From Streptomyces sp. NBC_01439 (lineage in GTDB: Bacteria > Actinomycetota > Actinomycetes > Streptomycetales > Streptomycetaceae), in NCBI RefSeq assembly GCF_036227605.1, contig NZ_CP109487.1, positions 4,104,001 to 4,168,000 on the forward strand: 64,000 bases of DNA, given 5' to 3'. The notes under the pieces were generated by a model, which did no database searches, had not been told where the DNA came from, and saw only the letters and a list, made by a program, of their open reading frames with translations. Of this stretch, positions 58,202 through 64,000 are shown in pieces. Positions within the stretch are counted from its first letter, which is position 1. Every line of letters begins with the position of its first letter. The position numbers and the translations under genes are program-made.

Positions 58202-58626
58202 GCCTCGTCGAGTTCGTCGACGAACACGCCGAGGCCCTCGAAGCGGACCTGCTCCGCTATTACGGCAAGGACCTCCTTGACTGGCACCGCGGGGAGCTCT
58301 CCTCGCGGCGCCTGATGGTCCTGATCAAGCACCTGCCGCAGGACAGCGCCGTCAACCGGGACCTGTTCGGCGAGGCCGCCGACTGGTCGGTGACCGACCA
58401 CCTGCTGGCGGCCACCGTGGACCACCTGGCGGCCGGCAACTGGATGTTCGCCTGCGTCAACACGGCGGAGGACGACGATCCGCCGGAGGCACCGAAGCCG
58501 GTGCCGAGGCCGGACGGCAAGCCGAGGAGTTCCGAGTCGGATGCGGAGTCCGACCCGGACCCGGACACGGACGCGGCCCAGGCCGAAGCCGTCTCCCCGG
58601 ACAAGCTCGTCCGCTTCTTCGGCTGA
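58195..58626 (+). CDS. Tail assembly chaperone, T extension made by -1 frameshift
   Basis: After the shift the frame encodes 143 residues beginning RLSLVEFVDEHAEALEADLL, with 'YYGKDLLDWHRGELSSRRLM' and an acidic Pro/Asp/Glu-rich tail ending 'SPDKLVRFFG'. The first in-frame ATG is only at 58315, inside the conserved part, so independent initiation is unlikely. The G-T fusion would have about 238 residues. T extensions recruit the tube protein during assembly. Confidence 0.8.
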   Translation, partial: RLSLVEFVDEHAEALEADLLRYYGKDLLDWHRGELSSRRLMVLIKHLPQDSAVNRDLFGEAADWSVTDHLLAATVDHLAAGNWMFACVNTAEDDDPPEAPKPVPRPDGKPRSSESDAESDPDPDTDAAQAEAVSPDKLVRFFG

Positions 58627-58635
58627 CCGTACGGG

Positions 58636-59469
58636 TCAGTCACCCTGCTCGGGGGGCTCGGGCCTGCCCGGGCCGGCCCGGGTCTCCAGGTCCTGAGCCA
58701 GGGCCCGGGCCCGGTCGGCCAGAGTCAGCCGGTCCGGGCCCCCGTCCGCCCCCGGCCCGTCCGCCGGGAGGTCGGCCGGGGTGCCCTGCGGGCGCGGCTG
58801 TACGGGTACGGATTCCAGTGGCGGCACGATGGGGCGCCCGTTGCGCCGTACGACCTTCCGGCCGACCGGCGTCGCGCGCTTCTCGCGCGCGTCGCCTCGC
58901 GCGCGCGTCGCGCGGGCGGCGCCCGGCGCCGCGGGAGCGGTCATGACCGGCTCCCGGGGCGTTTCGCCGTCCTTGTGACGGCGCGGCGGCGGGATGGGTC
59001 CCGGATCCGGCTCGGCGGCCGGTGGGGGGCCGGTGTCGGAACGCCGGTCCAGGATCTCCTGGGCCCGGCGCATCCGCTCCTCGGTCTCCACCATCAGGGG
59101 CGAGGGTTCGAGCAGCGTGGCGAACGGCAGCCGGATCACGGTGGCCCCCCGGCCGTCGCCGGGAGTGCGCCGGGCGGCCGCATCGCCTCCGCGTCCGCCA
59201 CCCGCGGCGTACGCCTCTGCGACCCGTTTCTCGTACTCGCGGCGGATCCGAGGCAGTTCCTCGGACATCGCCTCGGCCCATCCGGCGGTGAAGGCGGCCG
59301 TCTCCCGGCGGTCGATCTCCGCCCTCGGTATCACGACGAGATCCTCGGGTGCGAAGCCCGCCGCATGTACAAGTTCTGACAGCCGCGCAAACAAATGGGG
59401 CAGGTCAGGGACCATTTCAAGCCAGTCGATGGCATGGTCACGCCTTCTGGCGCCCGCTTCCCTGTCCAT
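58636..59469 (-). CDS. Antisense-oriented hypothetical protein within the tail block
   Basis: This 277-residue frame starts at ATG 59469. The first 90 residues look ordered ('WLEMVPDLPHLFARLSELVH', 'PRAEIDRRETAAFTAGWAEA'), and the rest is Pro/Arg/Ala-rich and probably disordered. The RET-A-TAGW segment is shared with the 64-residue protein at 59773. It runs against the surrounding tail genes and ends 10 bp from the T frame. It may be a regulator or moron-type gene; no function is assigned. Confidence 0.6.
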   Translation of the reverse strand: MDREAGARRRDHAIDWLEMVPDLPHLFARLSELVHAAGFAPEDLVVIPRAEIDRRETAAFTAGWAEAMSEELPRIRREYEKRVAEAYAAGGGRGGDAAARRTPGDGRGATVIRLPFATLLEPSPLMVETEERMRRAQEILDRRSDTGPPPAAEPDPGPIPPPRRHKDGETPREPVMTAPAAPGAARATRARGDAREKRATPVGRKVVRRNGRPIVPPLESVPVQPRPQGTPADLPADGPGADGGPDRLTLADRARALAQDLETRAGPGRPEPPEQGD

Positions 59470-59661
59470 GCGTCAGCACTGCCTTCCCGCCCCCAGGCTC
59501 CCCTCGCGCCCCGCGTGACACGCGCGTTCCTGGGCGGGGAACAGTGATCAAGCGTACCCGGTCGTCCTGAAACTCCCTGTTCTTGGTACACGCATCCCGA
59601 GTAACGGACCTCACGCCGGACCCCGTGACGCGCCGAGGGGGCTTTCCAGCTCGACAAACAT

Positions 59662-59675
59662 CGAACGAATGTTCT
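59662..59675 (+). promoter_or_regulatory. LexA (SOS) box-like site
   Basis: CGAACGAATGTTCT contains the GAAC-N4-GTTC core of the actinobacterial/Gram-positive LexA box. It lies between TCGACA (59651-59656) and CTTAAC (59674-59679), a possible -35/-10 pair 17 bp apart, and upstream of both the 64-residue gene (+) and the 277-residue gene (-). The 303-bp gap 59470-59772 has no other supported gene. Confidence 0.6.
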
Positions 59676-59772
59676 TAACTCTGTTCGCACACACATTCGA
59701 CAACCGGTGCCCCCGCTCCCGACCCGCGGCGCCACCACGCAGCAAGGGCAAGCAACTGGAAGGCAGGCGTCC

Positions 59773-59967
59773 ATGACCCAGCAGGCCGAGGGATCACCGC
59801 AGCTCGCGCTCCACGACCGCCTCAGCCAGCTTTTGGACGGACCCGCCCCCCTCGACAAGAGGGCCCTGCTCGGCTCCCTGCACGCCGAGATCACCAGCCG
59901 CGAGACCCGCGCGTACACGGCCGGCTGGAACGACGCCCTCTCCGAGTCGCGGCGCCCCGCGCAGTAG
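59773..59967 (+). CDS. Small protein with TAGW motif
   Basis: This 64-residue protein starts at ATG 59773 with GGAAGGCAGG upstream. It is helical ('HDRLSQLLDGPAPLDKRALL') and ends with 'HAEITSRETRAYTAGWNDAL', matching 'RAEIDRRETAAFTAGWAEAM' in the antisense protein at 58636-59469. It is the nearest gene downstream of the LexA-like box and is followed by its own terminator. The function is unknown. Confidence 0.7.
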   Translation: MTQQAEGSPQLALHDRLSQLLDGPAPLDKRALLGSLHAEITSRETRAYTAGWNDALSESRRPAQ

Positions 59968-59991
59968 CCCCGCAGCCCTTTGTCCGACCGA

Positions 59992-60025
59992 GCCCTCGCC
60001 GATGTTCGACCGGCGGGGGCTTCTT
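59992..60025 (+). terminator. Terminator after the 64-residue gene
   Basis: GCCCTCGCCG (59992-60001) and CGGCGGGGGC (60011-60020) pair at 9 of 10 positions with one T-G wobble, followed by TTCTT. Confidence 0.75.
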
Positions 60026-60062
60026 GGCGCTTGGCCCGACCGGCCGGAAGCGGAGGAACACC

Positions 60063-61046
60063 ATGGCAATCGAAGACCCGCAGCCTTCACGGGTGATATC
60101 CGAAGAAAAACCGCCGGACCCCCCGAAGGGCGAGAAACCGCTCACCGCCTCCCAACTGCTCGAGTGGTACACCTCGCACCCTCCGGAGCTCGTCGCGCAG
60201 CTGGGCGCGGCGAACTTCGTCACGAACGTCAGCCTGGCTGCGCTCCTGGAGCCCATCGCCAAGGACATCAAGGACATCCATCACGAGGTCGTCAACCCCC
60301 TGGCGGTCGAGCTGCTGCAGCAACTGCGGCTCGAGTCCGCCGCCGCCGCACTCAAGAAGAGCCCCATCTTCGAGAACCACGAGCAGTGGTGGGCGTACGC
60401 CGTCACGGCCGCCGCCGGAATCCTCGTCACCATCCTCGCCGCCCGCTTCGTCAGCAAGCTCCCGGCCCGGCTCACCGGCGCGCCGCCAGGCGCCGCCGCG
60501 GACCTGACCCCGGAGCGGGTGGAGGCGCTGCGCAGGGAGCTCACCGACACGAACCCGCTGCTGCAGACCTACGCCGACCAGGTGCGGCGACTCCCCCAGG
60601 CGAAGGAGATGACCGCCCGGGCGACGGCCATCGGCAAGCTCAAGAATGCCGTGGCCAACCAGAACAACACCGAGGTCACGGCGGCCGCCGATGCGATCAA
60701 GAGCCTCAAGACCGCCCTCAGGAACTTCGACCCCAAGAAGCTCCCGACGAACCACTCGGCGCTGAAGAAGACCGCCGACGCCCTCGACAAGCTGAGGGGG
60801 GCGATCGAGCGGCTGAAGGTCGATGACGTGAGGAACGCGACCCAGGCCTTCCTCCGCCTCAAGATCGTCCTCCGGAACCTCAAGCCCTCCGACATCCCCA
60901 AGTCGGGCGACATGAGGGCCAGCGCCCGGGCCGCCAGCAGCCTCGAGGGCGCCACCCGCAGACTGACCGGCGCCCTCCAGCCCCTGGCTCCCGCGCTGCG
61001 GGGTGTCATCTCGTCGGCCCAGACCACCGCCGGCGCCCTCGGCTGA
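60063..61046 (+). CDS. Hypothetical coiled-coil protein with one membrane helix, upstream of tape measure
   Basis: The protein has 327 residues from ATG 60063 (GGAGGAAC upstream). An approximately 115-residue N-terminal part ('LTASQLLEWYTSHPPELVAQ') is followed by a hydrophobic helix ('WWAYAVTAAAGILVTILAAR', about 117-136). A long Lys/Ala/Leu-rich helical region with heptad-like repeats ('IGKLKNAVANQ', 'IKSLKTALRN', 'LDKLRGAIERLK') makes up the rest. Position and composition suggest a tape-measure-related or tail-interior protein; this is inference. Confidence 0.65.
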   Translation: MAIEDPQPSRVISEEKPPDPPKGEKPLTASQLLEWYTSHPPELVAQLGAANFVTNVSLAALLEPIAKDIKDIHHEVVNPLAVELLQQLRLESAAAALKKSPIFENHEQWWAYAVTAAAGILVTILAARFVSKLPARLTGAPPGAAADLTPERVEALRRELTDTNPLLQTYADQVRRLPQAKEMTARATAIGKLKNAVANQNNTEVTAAADAIKSLKTALRNFDPKKLPTNHSALKKTADALDKLRGAIERLKVDDVRNATQAFLRLKIVLRNLKPSDIPKSGDMRASARAASSLEGATRRLTGALQPLAPALRGVISSAQTTAGALG

Positions 61047-61083
61047 TCCGCAGCCCTCACCACACAAAGGAGGTGTGACCACC

Positions 61084-62283
61084 ATGACTCTCGCCAGTTC
61101 CACGAAGCGCGCCTCGGACGCTCTGCGCAACCTCAAGACGCAGGCTTCCGGCGCCGCGGCCCCCGTCAAGCGGGTCGGCGACGCCGGCAACCGTGCTTCG
61201 GGCCAGCTCAGAACGCTCCGTACGAACGCCCAGGGCTCCACCGGCCAGCTCAAGAGCCTCAAGACCGCCGCCGACCAGGCCGAACGGGCGATGTCCAAGG
61301 CCGGCCAGACCGGTCAGCGGGCCGGCACGCAGCTCGGCCGGTTCAAGACCGGCGCCGACCGGGCCGCCTCGGGCCAGGACAAGCTCAACAAGTCCATGAG
61401 GGGCAACTTCCTCGCCCGCCTGATCGAACTGTTCATGCCGCTCATCGAGAAGATCGTCGAAATGGCGATGCGCTCGAAGACGATGCAGACCGTGATCCGG
61501 ACCGCTTTCAACGCCATCCGGACCGTGATCTCCACGGTCATCAAGGCCATCGGCCCGATCATCCGCGGCGCCGGCAACCTGATCAAGTCGGTGTGGAACA
61601 GCGTCAAGAGCGCCGTCCTGCCGATCGTCTCGGCCATCGGCAACGCCGTGAAGTCCGCCTTCAACGGCATCAAGTCGGTCATCACCAGTGTGATGAACGG
61701 CGTCCGCTCGGTCATCAGCAGCGTGTGGAACGGCATCAAGGCCGTCATCATGCCGGTGGTCGACTGGATCAAGTCGGCCGTCCCGAACGCCTTCAACGCC
61801 GTCAAGGACCGGATGTCCAGCGCCTGGAGCGGGCTCAAGGGCATCGCTTCCGGCGCGTTCGGCGCCATCGTCGGCGCGGTCAAGTCCCCCATCAACTCCG
61901 TCATCAGCCTGATCAACTCCATGATCAGCCGGATCAACCGGATCCGCGTCAGCGTCCCCGGCTGGGTCCCCTTCGTCGGCGGCAAGAGCTTCGGCGTCAG
62001 CCTGCCCACCATCCCCATGCTCGCCACCGGCGGTGTGGTCATGCCGCGCAGCGGCGGTGTCCCGGCGATCCTCGCCGAGGCGGGCGAGGCCGAAGCCGTG
62101 CTGCCGCTGTCGAAGCTCGACCGCCTGCTCGCCCGTACGGCCGCCCGCGCCCGGATGACCTCCGCCGCCCCGGGCTCCGGTGAGGGCTCCGCCCTGCACA
62201 TCGAGCACTACTACGCCGCGCAGAACACCGACCCGCAGCGCACGGCCGACGCGCTGATGTACCTGGCGAAGGCGCGCGGATGA
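61084..62283 (+). CDS. Tape measure-like protein 1
   Basis: The protein has 399 residues from ATG 61084 with a near-consensus AAAGGAGGTG. Residues 1-100 are a basic coiled coil. About 115-290 contain amphipathic, membrane-active-looking repeats with Trp-Asn/Ser spacing ('SVWNSVKSAVLPIVSAIGNA', 'SVWNGIKAVIMPVVDWIKSA'). The end has 'LPTIPMLATGGVVMPRSGGV' and 'AILAEAGEAEAVLPLSKLDR', a very common tape-measure C-terminus. It is short for a tape measure; its stop overlaps the next gene (ATGA). Confidence 0.82.
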   Translation: MTLASSTKRASDALRNLKTQASGAAAPVKRVGDAGNRASGQLRTLRTNAQGSTGQLKSLKTAADQAERAMSKAGQTGQRAGTQLGRFKTGADRAASGQDKLNKSMRGNFLARLIELFMPLIEKIVEMAMRSKTMQTVIRTAFNAIRTVISTVIKAIGPIIRGAGNLIKSVWNSVKSAVLPIVSAIGNAVKSAFNGIKSVITSVMNGVRSVISSVWNGIKAVIMPVVDWIKSAVPNAFNAVKDRMSSAWSGLKGIASGAFGAIVGAVKSPINSVISLINSMISRINRIRVSVPGWVPFVGGKSFGVSLPTIPMLATGGVVMPRSGGVPAILAEAGEAEAVLPLSKLDRLLARTAARARMTSAAPGSGEGSALHIEHYYAAQNTDPQRTADALMYLAKARG

Positions 62284-63563
62284 GTGCGGCCGTCGTCGCG
62301 GTGAACCCCTTCGGCGGCCTCACGAGGTCCATGGGCCGTGTCCGTACCCAGGTCGGGGCGGCCACCGGGAACGCCCGCCAGGTCGCCTCGTCGCTGAAGC
62401 AGGTCGGCTCCGCGGTCAAGAAGGCCGCCTCCGACACGGCACGGCTCGCGCCGGCGGCCGCCCAGGCCGGCAAGGTGCTGGCCGGGCTGAAGACCCAGGC
62501 CGCTGCAGCCGCCACGTCCGCGGCCAAGCTCGGCCAGTCCGCGACCCGGGCGGCCACCGGCACCAAGCGGGTGGATTCCGGGGCCCGCGGGGTCGTGGCC
62601 TCGCTGCGGAAACTGGCCGCGAAGACCGGTGGCGTCCTGGCCGTCATCGGCGGCCTGCTGCCGGCCATCGGGATCGTCTCCACGCTCATGAGCACCTTCG
62701 GCATCGCCATGACCGTGGGCGCCGTCGTGATGACCGCGGTCAACGTGGCCATGCGGGCCAACCCGATCGGCTTCGTGCTCGGCATCCTCATCCCGCTCGG
62801 CGCCTGGCTCATCGAACTCGCCATGAACTCCGAGACCGGCCGGCGCCTGATCGAGCAGACGTTCACCGTGGTCCTCAAGGTGTTCGAGGAGTACGCGAAG
62901 TTCCTCACCCCGCTGCTCGCGACCGTCCGCACGATCGTGACCACGTACTTCAAGACGTACTTCGAGGTCATCTCGGCGGTGGTGGGCGGTCTGCGCGGAG
63001 CCGTCAACGGCTTCTCCCGGACCGGCAGTGCCGCCGGTTCGGCCAGCAACGCGCTGCGCGGCATCGCCTCCGGCACCTTCAACGCGATCATGGCCCCGAT
63101 CCGCCCGGTGATCACCTTCCTGACCGGCACCCTGCCCGGGGCGTTCTCCCGGGTGAGCTCGTCGCTGTCCGGTTCCCTCAACGGCATCGGCCGCTTCGTC
63201 ACCACCGGCCTGCAGGCCGTGCTCGCCGTGGTCACCGGCCCGTTCAACGGCATGATCGCCTTCGCCAACTGGATCATCGACGGCCTGGAGGACCTCAGCT
63301 TCGAGCTCCTCGGCAAGAAGTTCGGCGTCGACCTCGACAAGATCCCGATGCTCGCCGAAGGCGGCGTCGTCTGGCCGATGTCCATGGGCTCGGCCCCGCG
63401 GATCAACCCCGTATCCGACCTCGACCACCGTCGCGTCGCACCCGCGCCTCCGCCCTCCCCGGGCCAGGGCCCCCACCGCATACGGGAGTACCGGGAGTCC
63501 GCGGGCGCGGGCCCCCGCTCGACCGCCGAGGACCTGCTCTTCCTCGCCGCCGCCCACGCATGA
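62280..63563 (+). CDS. Tape measure-like protein 2
   Basis: The protein has 427 residues from ATG 62280, overlapping the previous stop. A Lys/Ala/Ser-rich N-terminal coil (1-105) is followed by hydrophobic segments ('GGVLAVIGGLLPAIGIVSTL', 'GFVLGILIPLGAWLIELAM') and a repeat region. 'LDKIPMLAEGGVVWPMSMG' near 356-374 mirrors the C-terminal motif of protein 1. Two coupled tape-measure-like genes in tandem are unusual; they may have arisen by duplication or by splitting of one tape measure. Confidence 0.78.
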   Translation: MSAAVVAVNPFGGLTRSMGRVRTQVGAATGNARQVASSLKQVGSAVKKAASDTARLAPAAAQAGKVLAGLKTQAAAAATSAAKLGQSATRAATGTKRVDSGARGVVASLRKLAAKTGGVLAVIGGLLPAIGIVSTLMSTFGIAMTVGAVVMTAVNVAMRANPIGFVLGILIPLGAWLIELAMNSETGRRLIEQTFTVVLKVFEEYAKFLTPLLATVRTIVTTYFKTYFEVISAVVGGLRGAVNGFSRTGSAAGSASNALRGIASGTFNAIMAPIRPVITFLTGTLPGAFSRVSSSLSGSLNGIGRFVTTGLQAVLAVVTGPFNGMIAFANWIIDGLEDLSFELLGKKFGVDLDKIPMLAEGGVVWPMSMGSAPRINPVSDLDHRRVAPAPPPSPGQGPHRIREYRESAGAGPRSTAEDLLFLAAAHA

Positions 63564-63612
63564 TCCACCGGACATCCCCGCCCCATCCCCGAGAGCGAGG
63601 TGACGGCCCGCC

Positions 63613-64000
63613 ATGGCCGAGACCATCACAGACACCTACACCGCCGACCACGCACCCGGCTCACTCATCACCCAGGACGGGCAGATGCAGTGGGCCGGAC
63701 TGCTTCTCGGGCCCGGTACCCCCTTCACCGTCGACCGGTCGGGACTGACCGGCTGGGAAGACCTGCCGGAGTACGACAGCTCCGACGCCGAACGCCCCAC
63801 CGGCCACGGCGCCTGGCCCGGCGCCCGCTACGCCAAGCCCCGCAAGATCGGCGGCACGGTGTGGATGACGCCCGCGCGGGGCGCCTCCCTGAGTACGGTC
63901 CGCATCCTGCGCCAGGCGATGGCCCTGGGCGACGCCGAACGCTGGCTGGCCGTACGGATGCACGGCGAGGTCCTCGCCGTGCGCGCCCGGATCAGCCAGC
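63613..64000 (+). CDS. Distal tail (Dit)-like protein, cut by right edge
   Basis: The frame opens at ATG 63613 after GAGGTG and stays open to the window end (129 residues). It shows 'DGQMQWAGLLLGPGTPFTVD', 'LTGWEDLPEYDSSDAERPTG', 'HGAWPGARYAKPRKIGGTVW' and 'DAERWLAVRMHGEVLAVRAR', the pattern of phage tail-tip Dit proteins of Gram-positive siphophages. Its place after the tape measure genes fits. Confidence 0.8.
   Translation, partial: MAETITDTYTADHAPGSLITQDGQMQWAGLLLGPGTPFTVDRSGLTGWEDLPEYDSSDAERPTGHGAWPGARYAKPRKIGGTVWMTPARGASLSTVRILRQAMALGDAERWLAVRMHGEVLAVRARISQ

Larger units (their letters stand above)
54521..64000. mobile_element. Siphovirus-type tail island (head genes not seen), right end cut
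   Basis: A regulatory module (XRE, WhiB-like, Zn-ribbon, HTH) is followed by tail terminator, tube, G/T chaperones, tape-measure-like proteins and Dit-like protein in canonical phage order. Portal, terminase and capsid genes are absent from the place upstream of the tail genes where they normally lie. No integrase, tRNA or repeat marks the left boundary. It lies directly upstream of the str operon. I infer a domesticated tail-like particle; whether it is complete cannot be judged because the window ends. Confidence 0.72.

Noticed and set aside
58315..58626. Independent gene starting at ATG 58315
   Set aside because: The start falls inside the conserved T region; the -1 frameshift from the G gene explains the frame better.
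59683..59699. Second LexA-like site around GTTCG...CATTCG
   Set aside because: Half-sites are not in GAAC-N4-GTTC spacing.

Overview
The window is about 70% GC, rich in GTG starts and 4-bp GTGA/ATGA gene overlaps, and carries one long, almost unbroken ribosomal-protein array. Gene content and order (glmM-rpsI-rplM; truA-rplQ-rpoA-rpsK-rpsM-rpmJ-infA-map-adk-secY-spc-S10; tuf-fusA-rpsG-rpsL) point to the chromosome of a Streptomyces or close relative.

Layout, left to right. 1-4.8 kb: fringe genes (partial hypothetical, small dimeric-barrel protein, two tandem NodB-type deacetylase lipoproteins, a methyltransferase). 4.6-15.7 kb: a leftward housekeeping block holding the t6A tRNA-modification genes tsaD, tsaB and tsaE with rimI, alanine racemase, NAD(P)HX repair, holo-ACP synthase, glmS and a lipoprotein. 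A small gene with an iron-box-like promoter and a degenerate YkuD-like protein sit inside it. 16.0-19.4 kb: coaA, a DUF389 membrane protein, glmM. 19.5-24.7 kb: rpsI-rplM, a GT87-type membrane protein, an ABC-F protein, truA. 24.8-41.4 kb: rplQ/rpoA, secY/adk/map, and the spc and S10 operons, all leftward. A terminator-like hairpin separates rplO from secY, and a leader of about 400 nt precedes rpsJ. 41.4-49.7 kb: a cell-surface polysaccharide locus (flippase, two GT2 transferases, a DUF2304 protein, all four dTDP-L-rhamnose genes). 49.8-54.4 kb: the str operon (tuf, fusA, rpsG, rpsL) with its promoter and structured leader.

From 54.5 kb to the right edge is a siphovirus-type tail island lying directly upstream of the str operon. 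It encodes an XRE repressor-like protein facing a WhiB-like protein, a zinc-ribbon protein and a small HTH protein. These are followed by a tail-terminator-like protein, tail tube, a G/T tail-assembly chaperone pair with a -1 slippery site, two tandem tape-measure-like proteins and the start of a distal tail protein. No portal, capsid or terminase gene lies where head genes normally sit, upstream of the tail genes. A nearly identical 29-bp promoter/operator stands before both the regulatory and the tail units, with a diverged inverted copy before the repressor gene. A LexA-like box lies inside the island. My best reading is a domesticated, tail-only, possibly DNA-damage-inducible particle (F-type tailocin-like). 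The right end is cut, so baseplate, receptor-binding, lysis and any head genes beyond 64 kb cannot be judged.
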